From Leptoclinus maculatus (Eukaryota; Chordata; Actinopteri; Perciformes; Stichaeidae), in NCBI GenBank assembly GCA_032191485.1, contig JAVDOI010000011.1, forward strand, positions 16,846,617-16,910,616: DNA of 64,000 nucleotides, written 5' to 3'. Numbering within the stretch: the stretch's first letter is position 1; each line of letters begins with the position of its first letter. Positions 1 to 12,560 of this stretch are shown in pieces. A program made the position numbers and the translations under genes. The notes under the pieces are model-generated. The model searched no databases. It was given only the letters and a program-made list of their open reading frames with translations, and was not told where the DNA came from.

Positions 1-880
1 CTCTGCCTTGTTTTATTTTATTTCTTTTATTAAGACAAGCTAGAATGTTTGTAAAGCGCAGAGGGTGGACAACAATCTACAGCAATGAATCACATAATGT
101 CACCGACTGAATTATAAGTAAAGCAACATTTCCCTTTTCTATTTAGATTCTGATTTCACTAAAGTACCTTTTCCAGCTATTTCATAGTGACTTATCAGAT
201 TGGTTTCCAGTTACAATAATTCTCTCAAGAAGGATTAGGTAGAGTTTACTGCTGTGGTCGAGGTAAATAATGATGAGTAAGTATATTTGAAATGGATACC
301 AAAATCTAAGAACTGTGACTCAGCTAAGATACATGAAAAGACACACAACAAGACTCCATCATGTAACTTCATAGACACAAGGTAGGATTCTTGAGTGTTA
401 AGCCAAAATACAATCCATGCTGTGAATGTTGGACAAAAAGATTTGATTGGAAGTTACGTCACGTTAAGCGTGCTAATAAGCTAACATATGCTTCTAATGC
501 AATCATGAGCTATAGTTTTGCGATGTAAATAAATCCTCCATTTTTACATTATTACTCATTCACCATTCATTAAATCCCACATTCCCTTTCACTCAATAGC
601 GTTTTTTTAATCAATAAACTGTGTATGAATAATGTTGTCATTTTCAAGTCACATTCAATTTGTTGTATGATCTCTTAATCAATGGTTATAGTTTTGTAAA
701 TTAAATAATGAGCTTAATATAGTTCTGAAAGGACGTTCAAACGGACATACTTTACCTTTTTTAGATACTGTTAATAAATAATTTGGCAAGACGTAATCAT
801 AAGCAATTAATAGTTCTTAGTTTTAGTGGCTAAAGTTTAAAAAAGTTTGATTTATGGGACACTAATTCCAGTAAACACAT
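1..880. other. Gene-free AT-rich stretch
   Basis: No open frame of note, RNA gene or recognisable repeat was seen. The stretch is unique-looking AT-rich DNA with short A/T runs, and several TAAT cores lie in it. Confidence 0.5.
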
Positions 881-894
881 CACAGTTGGACTTG

Positions 895-1075
895 GACCTG
901 ATTGGACTTGGTCCTGATTGGCTCTCCTCAGTGACAAATTCCATCCAGTTAACAGCATTTTAATGAACAGCACCTTGCAAAGCCTCCTCTCAGCAGGTTA
1001 ACCTTATGTGAATTAGAGGAGCCTGCTGTTTGCTATATAAGAGCCCGTTGTTTAGCCTTTCAGGACTTGGTTTTC
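895..1075 (+). promoter_or_regulatory. Possible Pol II promoter with TATA box and inverted CCAAT boxes
   Basis: A TATATAAG box lies at 1034-1041 inside a GC-bordered context. Two ATTGG (reverse CCAAT) boxes lie at 901-905 and 917-921, about 115-130 bp upstream, within a short tandem duplication (CTTGGACCTGATTGGA-like). That spacing suits a TATA-type promoter firing to the right, with a start near 1065. What it would drive is unknown: the downstream 65-codon frame at 1030-1227 is not convincing. It could be a chance arrangement or the promoter of a non-coding transcript. Confidence 0.25.
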
Positions 1076-1911
1076 CAATTAATTTAACAGATACCCCGTC
1101 ACTACACTACATTAACCTGCACACTTCAAAGACAACAACTTCTCCTGAGCACATCTTAAATCAAAATCACGAAAATGTAATAATGCTGCCTCTTAACTTC
1201 CATTTTCTTCTTTTTTTGAAGAACTGAGTGGTCCACAGCAGATGATTGTGGCTGCTCATGTTGGTGTTAATGACAGCATAATCTGAAGTAAACTGTGCAA
1301 GCTCTACAGAACCAGCGGCAGGCCAAAAATAAAAGTGATTCACCATGCGTTATATTCTATGGAATAAAATAAAATGTTCCCTGTGTGCAGTTCCAAAATC
1401 GCTAGCACAGTCACATTTCTCAGCCTCAGTCGGCAGTGGTCCTTTCAGCCCCCAGTGAACCCGCCTTTATATATCATGACGTCTTTACACCCCGAGCTCC
1501 AGCACAATGCTTCTCCTTTTACAGATCCACTGAGTGGAGTCGGCCAGTCACAGCGAGCATTATATAATTCCAATCAATCTGAGTTATAAAATCTTGACAC
1601 AGGTCAGGCCGCGCCACAGCTGAAATTTACAGCTGTTTAGATTGCAAGTCATTTTCCTGCGGCATGTGCATACACACTGCATCTGCCTTCTGGAGCTGAG
1701 TGAAAATAAAAACCCTGCCTGCGAGGGACTTCAAATCTGAGTTTTACTCCCTCTTAAATGCTATCATGAGTGATTGGGTACATTTACGTATCAGAATGCA
1801 TTAATATATTTTAGTCTGCCATAAACTGTATGAAAAAAAGGAGGGAGGGGGTGCTTTGGGTAGCAGAACACATAATAGAGACAACGATGAACAAACCAGC
1901 AAAGTAAGGTA
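1076..1911. other. Gene-free stretch
   Basis: No supported gene or repeat was seen. Two AATAAA-like strings near 1329-1373 could act as polyadenylation signals for a short transcript from the putative promoter upstream, but such strings are common in AT-rich DNA. Confidence 0.4.
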
Positions 1912-1931
1912 GCCACCTCTAGGTGGCAGCA
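1912..1931 (+). promoter_or_regulatory. CTCF-like site overlapping a 7-bp-arm palindrome
   Basis: CCTCTAGGTGGCAGCA at 1916-1931 fits the CTCF core CCASYAGRKGGCRSY at all but one position (T instead of A at the third base). It is overlapped by an inverted repeat, GCCACCT (1912-1918) and AGGTGGC (1921-1927), separated by two bases. If bound, it would be oriented on the plus strand. The match is by eye against the known consensus; binding is inferred. Confidence 0.4.
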
Positions 1932-2789
1932 GAGACTGTTTGTCTACTGTGCTGTGATTACTATTCACAGCACTAACCAGGGTACATATCAACCCAAGAC
2001 ATGCCTGCATCGATTCAGTGTAATGTGTGCACGGTTGCACATAATGAAATATTTACTTGTCTATGACACACCTCTGGAGGTTGAGTGTAGCTGGTATTAG
2101 ACGTAGCAGGATGCTGCTGTCATCACCTTGAGCCTAGCAGGCTCTCTGTGTCTCTCTGCATGTGTGCCACCAGCAAGTTTAGCATCGACATTCCAAAATG
2201 GAAAATTAAGATAAACTTTCGTCTCACATTTACGGCTATAGCGGACATGTGCTCTATTTGTTTACAACAACCATCTGTATTTGTCATACAGAGTGTTCGC
2301 TGTGACCTCTCCATTTCTCTTAAGAATACACCAACGCTTTTAATAATGTGTGTTAATTTATGTAACACTTGTTGTTAACACTTTTGTTTAAGTGTTCCTT
2401 TACCCACTGTGTACATTATACACATGGTGGGCAAGTCTACAGTCTGCTGATTGAACTATCCTTTGGGTATAATAGCGGATGCACTAAAATTAAAGGCATT
2501 ATGCAAATTGTACATACAAAGTGCCCAAAGCTATTCTCCATCTTCTTTATGCATGCGGGCTTAATTCAATGAATCTGTGTGAGAGCACTTTCACCACCGA
2601 TTGAACTTGATATGCAGCACCTGAATGTAAGCCAAGCTATACAGATTAACAATGTGACGTACTGGAAGCAATATAACAATTATGTCATAGCAATTTGTTA
2701 AACTGTCTCAGGGCAGAGCGCATGAACAGAAGGATAACTTATGGATTTTTGTGTGGCTGCATGTGTGTACGCCTGCAAATTTGCTCCTT
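1932..2789. other. Gene-free stretch
   Basis: Overlapping short open frames on both strands at 2123-2378 have no recognisable content. No repeat was seen. Confidence 0.4.
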
Positions 2790-3110
2790 ACAGAAAAAGG
2801 TTGCCCTTTTTTTTTTAATTTGTCAATTGTTGGCAGTTATATAAACCCATCCCAGCTGGCTGGTTGCCTGCACAATTGCCTGCTATTAATGTTGATGCAT
2901 AATTGCATTACATAATGTGTTGTGCTGTCTTTTAGAGGAGTCAAACAGCTGTGGCTATTGGCTGTCTCTGCTGTGCACAGAGTCAAGCACTCTCCTCTAG
3001 TACGCTGCCAGACAACTGCCTAATAGTAAATGGGAGCTGTCACAGGTCATTGTCAAGTTTAAGCCATATCAATGGGGCTTTTGTAACAGCTAACAGCACT
3101 TCAATGTATT
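2790..3110. promoter_or_regulatory. Candidate regulatory block with POU-type and TALE motifs
   Basis: The block contains ATGCA (2895-2899) and TGCAT (2904-2908) around a TAAT core, giving ATGCATAATTGCAT. This resembles POU-family (POU3/POU4 type) dimer sites. ATTAAT lies at 2885-2890 and a CTGTCA (TALE/MEIS-type) site at 3037-3042. The non-repetitive texture is typical of vertebrate conserved non-coding elements. Conservation could not be tested. Confidence 0.3.
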
Positions 3111-3249
3111 TTGTCAATGAATTGTAATATTTTAAGTCCAGGGAGATTTGATTCATTTGTATTCTTTTATCAGACTGCCGCTAATTTAAACACAGCAGTC
3201 GTACAATGTCATCAGTGGCAGAAAGAGAAATCAATCTCTGTTGTAGAGA

Positions 3250-3271
3250 TAGAAAGAGAGAGCGAGAGAGA

Positions 3272-3323
<52 letters not shown>

Positions 3324-3360
3324 AAGAGAGAGAAGGAGGACGAAGGAGGACGAAGGAGAG
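3250..3360. repeat. Imperfect (GA)n microsatellite
   Basis: About 110 bp of GA repeats are interrupted by AGC, ACA and AAA variants. They end in two to three copies of a GAAGGAGGAC-like unit around 3332-3357. Open frames across it in several frames translate to RE or SL runs and are artefacts. The interruptions suggest an old tract. Confidence 0.95.
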
Positions 3361-6100
3361 TCGAGCATTTGATGCGACTGACTCTGCCTTTTGGCTCCCC
3401 AGCAGATGGTAGTGCAGCATCGCAGAGGAGCATCTCACAGAGCAGGACGAAAATGGTGCAGGAGACGAGCTGTCTGAAAATGAACGCTGCAGATTCCGAG
3501 GTACGAACCTTAATGGGATAATAGGGTAATATCTTACCTACACCATCATTGTGCAAGGCAGCACATTTAAAAAAAAAAAAAACAGAATCCCGAATGACAG
3601 CAGTATATCTTTCAACATCTCCCATATGGTGTACCCAGGGGGACGATTAAAAGTGGAGCACATTGATAGCCGGGATGCAATGAATGTATGTGCGTATGGC
3701 TGCAGTTTTGAATCCAGTCACTTACATAAATGAATCCAGGATTGAGTGCAATCATAATATTCAAACTGAAGATTAAATACTTGATACGGCAAGAGCAAAG
3801 ACAACCAGCTGGGTTAACAGAAAGCAAACAAGGAGCAGAGCAAACATCAAGTGAGCTTACATTTGATATGTCAAAAGTGTTGACAAGGGCCTTGTTTGTA
3901 TCACAAATAGCATATTCTACAGGGGGATTTGTGATTTTTGTGTCATCAGACGTTGCTTTGTTGTGTGATATCACAGGTATTTTCATGTCACATATAAAGC
4001 ACTCTCTACCTGTTCACAAAGCTTAAAACATTTTTGCTCTTTCAGATTTGGCCCTTTGAAATGTGCCACGCAGTAAGTGCACGTTAAAAGCGAGATCAAA
4101 CTGGCTGATTCATACGGGTTTCCAATTGCCTCTGCCCTTAAACAGAAAGTCAAGTATTGTTTCTGTGCGCCATTGCATGCCATTTGGGAAATATCTTGAC
4201 TGTTTTTTAGCTCTATATTGGATGGGCACGGATACATTCACGCACTCAAAAGTGCTTAAAGAAAAGGTGGTGAGGGAAGTTTGTCACACTGTAGCAAAAG
4301 CACCAAACAGGCTCAGAACAGCAAGTGGCCATATATAACAATGCAGCATTTCCTGTGCCCACCGAAAGGAAAGAAGAAGGCAGGATGTCGTGCTCTGGTG
4401 ATGCAATGACATTTATTAACAAGAACAGAGGAGTATAAAAGGTGAAACTCATCGCACCATGTATGTCGTGACAAAACACATCAGTGCAGGAAACATCAGC
4501 CACAAGTTCTAAGCCAGAACTGAATCCTTTGAAGTCCTGCAAAATGGCTCTCATCAGATGAGAGCTCTGCAGACTGAGACATCCAGCTTATAAAAAAATG
4601 CTGTGATTGGAAACCTGGTAAGCTAATGAGTTTGCACTTCTATCTTCTCGATTTGTACAGGCTTTTGTGCCAAGGCCTTTGAGGCTTTTCTGTGCCAAGT
4701 CTTGTAATAGTGTTCTCATTGTTCGCCTGAGAATCTGACACTTCTTCATGAAACTTAGGGGGAATCCATCTCCAAACTTTTTCACATGAGAAAGACAAGG
4801 AGGCCGGGGAAAATCATTGTGAATTATGGATATTGCTGCAGTGAAATTAAGTTGACAAAGAAATGGCATACGAAAAAAAAAAAAAGAATCCTGTCATCAA
4901 TGGCTCCAAAGGATGGATATTTTACAACTGCATCTGAGCTGCAATGCGGCGTAACAAGTCATAAGTAGTTCTTGTTAAAGACTTGTGAAACCATATTTCT
5001 CCGTCCCCCGCTCCTTTTGTCAGCCTAAGAGTCTGAACTCCAGCATTCTTATAGGTAATAATCTTCTGTAACTATTAATTATTGGCTCCACAAATCATGT
5101 GTATGTTAGAATCTAATCTTTGTTGTCAGAGTTGTTTGCTGTAAAAGGGAAATAATTAAAGGCTGGTTGTGTGATAGTCATCTCCCTCTCCCTCTGTCTT
5201 CCACTTTCTCTTTTGGTTCGTCTCTGTCGAAGCAGACCGCATAACTAAATGAGCTGCAAATGAGAGAGGGGTTTTTACACATGGGAGTTGTTCAAATTAT
5301 TGGGAGGGCAGTGACCACAGTGCTTATTTGAGCTTAAGATGCAGGCTGTTGAGATTGGCCTGGAGCAAATCTAGAGGGCTGGTTGAGTCTTCAGGCATGT
5401 CCAATCCTATCCATTCAACCATTAATGCCTGAGAGTAGACCAGAGGAAACATTACAGCCCTCAGAGAAACTCTGAAGCACAGAGACCAGGGTCCCTTTTC
5501 TCCTCGAACTCACTGCTGCCTTTGCCCAGCCTCGGACGAAAATTCAATAATTCTTTCACATGACAAGACAGCACAGAACACTCTCCATACTCTCCTCACT
5601 ATTTTAAACTACTGTACACTCAGCAGTTCTCTAATTATAGTTACTTTGCATGCAATAATCAGCTGTCTGGGGAGTTTGTAATAAAACATACAGCAAAGAA
5701 AAGACACAATATCTCATTATTTCATTACGCACTTTATTATTAATGTAGACAGATGTTCACACATTCTATAGGTCAAACTACCGAAGAAGAAGAATTTAAT
5801 GAGAAATTGAAGAGAAAATGAAAACGAATGGCTCCCGTGTGAAAGTTAGAATTCCTCGGTACAGTTCGTACCGTACAGTGGACACACCTATCTCTCTATA
5901 ATTCGCAGACACACACAACCACGCACACATAAACGCACACAGTAATTCTATGAGGCTCAAGGTTGTCGTGCTTATTAAATATATCAACTTAACCACTGAT
6001 GTCATTGATCAAAAAGCCAATTCCAGTTCTATTATTGTGTTAGAGGGTAAAACAATTGCCAAATGACTTTGTGAGGTGCACTCACTTGGTAAACAGATCT
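3361..6100. other. Gene-free stretch
   Basis: No coding gene is supported. An A14 run lies at 3569-3582 and another A run near 4874-4884. A weaker CTCF-like match, CCAGCAGATGGTAG, lies at 3399-3412, but the strongly conserved C of GGC is replaced by T. The frames at 3612-3986, 3983-4237 and 4246-4554 lack any motif. Confidence 0.4.
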
Positions 6101-9100
6101 GAGATCCATTAAAGCCTTGGAGATTATCAAGCCTCAGTCCAACAATTTGTGGAGATTGCTCTAAACACCTTGCTGGTGACCTTCCTCGTCCAGTTGAAAG
6201 TCAATGGGAAACGTGGCAAGGAGCCCGCCAGCGCCACAAGCGCCCCCTGCACTTTAATTACACCGCACTTCAATGGCTGGATATTTCCTAGTCCGCACCC
6301 TTTCTTCGTATAACCATGTGTCCCTATCAATACCTCGGACCCACCTTTATAGTCCAGATGTACCATAAGCTTAATAGCCCCCAAGACACTGCTGGACACA
6401 CTTAATCAGGGTATCTATGCTCTTTGATAGATATGGCATAGCATGAACTCCATCTCATCAATATTAACTCCGTGCTGTGCCTTGTGGTTTACTGTAGCTG
6501 CCTCTCTCTGACCTCTGAGTGAGGAACGTGGGTGTTTTCCATGTGCTTAATCATAATGCACAGTGCCTACTGCATTGATAGGTTAATGTACCAGAGAGGA
6601 TCAATGCAGTCTTGAGGACGTCTAGTACAACAGACATTTAAAGGTTTAAACAATGAATGCAGTCGGTCTATGTTAAGATCTCGATCCAGCTTAATTAAAT
6701 GGGGTTGTGTAAGGTCTGCAGTGCGATGAGGTACTGTAGATAATTGGCGATAAGCGAACGTTCTAAAGAATTTAAATTCAACCAAGAGCTCATTAAGAGC
6801 ACATAAACAATATTTTCTTCAGATTTTTGAAAACATATTCCTAAAGATCAGTGTCAGTTCAATACTTTCTGAAAAGCAGGCGCAGTAATGAATGTTTGTA
6901 ACCTATGGGATCCTAAATCAGTCTGAACTCAAAGCTGTCTTGATGTGTTTTCCACCGAGTTGTTTAATGTTCAGGATATTTGAAGATATCTGAGCCCGAT
7001 CCCTGAATAACACTGACTGGCAGGGGGATCAACAGTCGAAGCATTTATGTTCTGGTAATCTCCATAAAACTTTATGCAAATCTGCTTTTTGCCTCACACA
7101 CAGAAAACTCAGCAATAATTGAAAAACAAGTCAGAAACTATTCTTATCCCTCTGTGTCAAGATACTGTTTTCAATCTGGCATTTGCAGGGACGGTATGGT
7201 GTGCAACATGAAAAAGTGTTTCTAAAGCTCTTTTTTATTTTACTTTTTTCATTTTTTTATACTAGAGTTACTGTATCTGTCTCCTCTGAAGGGGAACAAG
7301 CCAGAGAAAAACATTTGCTCCCAATGAATAAATAATGAAAGGAAACGAGGTGCTTGCAATAATTTGCAAAGCAGAAAATGCACAAATTTTGAGCCAAGGT
7401 TTTTGGGAGATCATTTACCTCATGGCGGGGTGTTACAATATGCAGCCAAATATAGCAACACTTTGGTGAGGAAACTTTAAAAATGCAGTGTACTTGACAG
7501 TAAATGAAATGGAAAACATTCTACAACCTCTTTATTTCATAAGGGCTCGGGCAGAATCTCAATGAGTGTCCTTTGGACTGAAAGATATAGAATCTAGAAG
7601 AGAAATTTCATTTGTATATATATTGAAGAAATATGTGCTTTTCATTCTTTATCTGTGCATCTTACAAGTTTAGGAATCTGTGAGCATGCCCATGTTAAAA
7701 TATATGTCTGGTTTACATTAGATATATCATTTGAACTGTAAAAACATACTTTTACGTGAGAGCTTTACTGAAATTCAGTCGTACCGTGAAACTGTAGCTC
7801 CTCCACTGCTGCAGAGCTGATGAAGACAGTACTCACTCCATTTGCAGAAGACCACTGAGCATCTGCAGGCCAATTGTCTCTTTTATTTCCCAGTGTCATA
7901 TATATATAGCCATATAGCAGAGCTTTACGGTCCGAGAGCTGGAAAGCTGCTGTCTCTTCTTGGTGGAGACCTGAAAGCAAACACAGACGTGTGCCATTGT
8001 CTGGTCGGTTATTTATCTTTAGAGGACAAGCCATATTGTAAATCTGACTATAAAGATGTTGAATTAGATATCTCGCTAAACAGCTCTATAGAATAATAAT
8101 TAATATGTCGCCTTGGGCTTGTGTCTTAGAAAGGGTCCCCACTGATGGTGGCTGTGCAAAAAATGCCTCAAGCAGACCTGAGTTAATTTACCTCTAATAA
8201 TGCGGTATCTCACACTGAACTAGCTCTGTTCCTCTTCCTGTACTTGGAATATCTTTCTTTGCACTATCTGAGGAAGTAAAGACTGATAATCGGTAAACAT
8301 TTTAACATCTGATTCTTGGCAAGGATTTGAGCGAGCGGAGTAAATAATAAGAGCAATGATCTGTCCCACATGGAAAATTATTAGTGACTATGAGATATTA
8401 CATCACTTAACAGTAGGAACACTTAATTAGCACCTCCAGAGAGCAAAAACAGATCCAAGATTTCAAGGGTAGCACTCAGCCAAAATCTCAGCCAATACAT
8501 TATCTCTCACATTAGCTGGTACCCTGCTGCAAGAGAGTAACGCTTTCCATTTAGAGATATACAATATGGCTGATGAATAAATGTAAGTCCTGGTCACAAG
8601 CCCAAATATTTTTCATGTTTAATAAACTAAGCTGCCATCAAACTACTTATACTCTACTTTTACTTGAGGCTTGTACCGTACAGCTATTATGAGTGTATGG
8701 CTGCATTTCATATCAGAAACTAGAGAAAGGCAGCTTCTTTCTATTCCTTTTATGTACAAAGAGATGAAATGCTGTGGTGTTTGTTGACCGTGGTTTCAGT
8801 GTGTCTCAAACTTGTAAAATGCAATTGAACTATACAGCTCTCGGTTGGAGACGAAAGGTCTTAATTGGCATGTGATTGCTTGTCACGAGTCATCACAGGA
8901 ATGTTGGATGTTTTTCAATGTCAGTTGCCGTGTGCAAACACACGGATCCAACAGATGGCAACATTGTTCCTTCAGAACAGGTTACTTGGAGCTCTGCCAG
9001 TGAGGTACGGGTGCATCGACAAAACCCTCCAAAATAAAAACAGCCATCAAATACAAGTGTGGGCGATGACGATGTGACTAATTGTTGCCATGGTGATCTG

Positions 9101-9119
9101 GTCTTTGAGATAACGTCTG
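6101..9119. other. Gene-free stretch
   Basis: Unique-looking AT-rich DNA. An exact octamer motif ATGCAAAT lies at 7074-7081 and a short TATATATATAG run near 7894-7906. No gene or repeat family was recognised. Confidence 0.4.
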
Positions 9120-9245
9120 ACGGTAAGGGAAAAGGAGTGAGCCGCATGGAGAGCAGAGGAGAAAATGAGAACGGGAAGGGGAGGAGAGGAAGACGGTGAA
9201 AGAAAAGGAGCATTAATGCTCCATGTGGGGGAGGAGAAAGGAGAG
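9120..9245. other. Purine-rich tract containing a perfect 16-bp palindrome
   Basis: About 125 bp of strongly purine-biased plus strand (GGGAAAAGG, GGAGGAGAAAGGAG and similar) holds the perfect palindrome GGAGCATTAATGCTCC at 9207-9222. The biased tract could form triplex DNA or simply be a decayed GA repeat. The palindrome contains an ATTAAT core. Confidence 0.6.
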
Positions 9246-9409
9246 ACGTGGCCCTATAATGTGAGGTCAGTTCAATGTCTCCCAGTCAATTCAGCGCTGT
9301 AAATACCTTCTGACTCATTTACTCAAGAAGTGGCCTTCATCCTCTGAGAGTATCGCTTCTCATTCTACAATTACTAGTGTTCAAAATGGATTGCAGCACT
9401 TTACATAAC

Positions 9410-10240
9410 AGCTCCATAATAACATGGTAATAGTCGGGTAATAGTTTCATAATTAAGAGGTATACGTTAAGTAATGCCATGTAATTTTCCAAAGTAATGA
9501 CCAGGTAACAATGGGCATATCTTACATACAGTATAGACTGACATTTATGTTACAGGGTAATGAGGGGCCAAAAACAATGTAATAATGGGGAAACACATTT
9601 AAAGATGACAACGAGGCAAAACTCTCAAAGGTACAGTGTGCAGCTTCACGGGGGATCTATTACCGAGGAATTTGAATATATTAAAAATTATGTTTGCATT
9701 AGTGTATAATCACCTGACACTTGGTTGTGTTTTCGTTAGCTTATAATGAGCTCTTCATATCTACATAGGGAGCGGGTCTTCTTCATGGAATCCGCCACGT
9801 TTCTAACAAAACACTGGCTCTAGAGAGAGCCTTTTGCAATTTTATGTTGCCTGAAGGCCACCGTAGTTCTCCGACATGCTTGTGAAACTGCGTTAACATA
9901 AGCCAAACATAAGAGTTCGAAACCGTGGTACCGCAAGCCGCCGTCTGACTTTCGTTGCTCCTAAAGTAGTGTTATTATAATAATGATGGCCTCTGAGCGT
10001 TACCACAGTTTTGTACTCGGCAATCTGGAACCACACTGCTGGATGCCGCCAAATCCGACACACTGCACCTTTCAGTAATATAATGTTTGGTAACAATATG
10101 GTAACCTGCTATCGATTAAATGGTTATATCTAATATTTGGCTAAACATATGGTAATATGGTGAAATTAATGGGGTTATAACCTGATAATAATGAGGTAAG
10201 ATAGGTTGTTTTCACAATATTATGGGCTAAGCGTAATACC
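9410..10240. repeat. Degenerate GTAAT-rich repeat split by a MITE
   Basis: Loosely repeated GGTAAT/GTAATA words fill about 9420-9600 (for example GGTAATAGTCGGGTAATAG) and resume at about 10075-10240 (GGTAACAATATGGTAACC and others). The block between (9627-10073) is a recognisable MITE, so the repeat is older and was interrupted. The edges are approximate because the words are degenerate. Confidence 0.6.
9627..10073. mobile_element. Non-autonomous DNA transposon (MITE), about 447 bp
   Basis: The left end reads AAAGGTACAGTGTG and the right end CACACTGCACCTTT, near-perfect inverted terminal repeats. The interior contains phrases I recall from an abundant teleost MITE: ATTAGTGTATAATCACCTGA, CTACATAGGGAGCGGGTC and CACTGGCTCTAGAGAGAGCC. 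The copy is diverged and has no coding capacity, so it would have depended on a transposase in trans. I saw no clear target-site duplication. The family name is not certain; hAT-like is a guess. Confidence 0.8.
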
Positions 10241-12439
10241 TTTAAAATCACAAGAAAATTCATCATTACTTATGTTCCAAACATTCCCATTTGCTTCAAG
10301 GTTATTCTGCAGAAATTAGAAAGTTTAATACTGTGACTTGTTACCTGGAAACACTTGTGGTGGCTTCTGTGTAATAACCACGTGGACCCAGATATACCCA
10401 TTGTTAAAGCGAGGGTGGGTAATGCATTTTAGAAACAATTTTAGAAACAATTTTAGTTAAATTTGTTGAAATTCTCTTCACATCCCGACAGCAATCAATA
10501 CATCAATATCTAGAACTGTACAAGGCGATTGCACAGCGTACCTGCCTGTGTACTCATTGCGCGAGTGTTTACATTCATTATGATATGTTTACGTTCACAA
10601 TAAAAATTTTGGGAAAGTGGCTTTGGAGGGAGGCCCGAAAAGATGGGCTGTCGGTGTTGAGACTATTGGAACTGGTGCTGTTAGCTACTTTCATTTAAAA
10701 ATAGTCGGCAACACTGGGCTTGGATTCTATAAAACAAATTGTGTCACAAATTGGTATGAAAGAGGTTCTTACATCCAGGTTTAATTATGTTCTGATCCCT
10801 CTTGCACCAGTCTTCTAAAAGTCAAAAAGTAGATGCTCAAGTGTTTCTTTCTGAGAAAAAAAAGGAGCTGCATCTTGCAGGATACACTTATCCCTTTAAC
10901 GACCTGCAGGATCCTTTTATCATCAGGCTTTGTCTGTGACCGAGGTAGCATGGCTGCCGTGTGTGTTTTGTTTGCTCAAGCTGTGTTACCCCACAGCAAG
11001 TGCAGAGTCAGTGTCTGCTGTGTTAATGTTGTTCCACAGAGAGAAGCCTGGCCACAGACTGTCGCATCAGCCCTTCCTTTTGTTTAACTGGACAATGAAC
11101 ACTGGATGCTACAACACAAGACAGGGAAAGTGAGGGAAAAGGAAGAGGCTCTTCATTTCAACAGCATAATGTCACTCTTTGTTTAAAAAATCGGACTAAT
11201 CCAGTTTTCCCCATGGTCAAGGTCAGCTCTTTAATAAGGCAGATATAAATCACCACTGGGTTCACATTCTCCCTCGGCGCTATCTGAGACCATGCAGCAC
11301 TGTTGTGTTGTGTATTATCACATGTGAGCTGCAGGTTGTGTGGCAACACTCTGTGTCATATGACAACCTGCTACCTGGCAATAGTTTCCACTGGGGCTGA
11401 GTGATAAGAGGGGAGCTGCAGATAAGATGTCGTCTATTCTGGAGGGGCCGGGAGCCCATGCCATTTACAAGGGAGGAACTGATCATTTTAAAAGAAGTGT
11501 AGGGAAACTGCCTTTGTGGTGTGTTTGATGCCACTCACCGGAAAAGTCGTTAACGGCAGAATTTATTTTTTTAGTGAAGGACTCGTGAATAGCAGCAACC
11601 ACTGTATGTGACTTATCATTACTCACTCCTCCGACTGCAGCGTGCCTGATAACGACGCAGGAATGTGGATTTGTCTTCACTCCCACACAGGCTGGTGCTA
11701 AATGACAGTGAAGTGACGAGTCCTGATGATTCTGACATGATACATGTCGCCTTTCGCCGAGCAAAATTTGTCAGTAACACTCGTCAAGGTGCTCCTGCTC
11801 CTCATCCCCGCGCCTGTCACTGTGATGCTACCACATAAAAGACGACCTCATTCCCTTTTCCCATACATATTTCTCACTGAATTAACTCATGTCCTGTATG
11901 ATACAAAAAGCCTCTATTTCGTACATTTTCTAATGTAGGAAAATTGTTGCAAATGCTTTTTTTTCTCCAGCCACATCGTACTGGGAGAGAATGTGTTTTT
12001 TTCATGTAACTCACCCCTGGGTGTCCCTTCTGCTCCCTCCCTATGTTTACAGGACAATTTGTTTCTGCTACAACCTCTTAGCAGGAGTGTGTTAAATTAG
12101 TGGGGCCTGTGCACATATACACCAGGCTAGTTTTTTGGGTGCGTATATACGCTTTCTTGTGTGCTTCTCGTAAGCTTGAACTAGGCAGTTGTGAGGAACT
12201 CCACGTAATAGCAATCAGCTAAGGCTTCATTAAAATGTAAATTCTACCCGAGCCTCTTGTGGGTCTTTACAGTGTTTCCAAAATAACCGAGCGAAGGCCT
12301 TCTGGGGACTTAACGTATGATCTAATCGCAGCGTCTTATTTGAAACCTCCCTCTCTCTCTGTGCAAGCAGGACTGGAGCTCCCCGTCTGATTTGGGGGGA
12401 ACAGAACACTTAGAAGCGATGCCTGGCCGGCTTTCAGAC
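10241..12439. other. Gene-free stretch
   Basis: No supported gene. A short tandem duplication of a 12-bp TTTTAGAAACAA unit occurs at 10427-10450. Frames at 10833-11133 and 11280-11764 on either strand show no family motif. Confidence 0.4.
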
Positions 12440-12560
12440 CGTCCCTGCTTTCCCTGTTTGTTTGCTTTTCAAGAGCAGCACAAAGCTAATTAGACAGCTG
12501 GTGTTGAGCCAATTTGTGTCCCTCAGTCTGTTGTTTACCCACTTTTTTGCATAATGCAGA
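12440..12560. promoter_or_regulatory. Candidate regulatory block with homeodomain and E-box motifs
   Basis: TAATTAG at 12487-12493 is followed one base later by the E-box CAGCTG at 12495-12500, in unique sequence with a TTTGCTTTTC run and GCCAAT downstream. A homeodomain site next to an E-box is a usual enhancer grammar. This is inference only. Confidence 0.25.

Noticed and set aside
3111..3625. Frames of about 136 codons with RE or SL runs
   Set aside because: Translation of the GA microsatellite on both strands.
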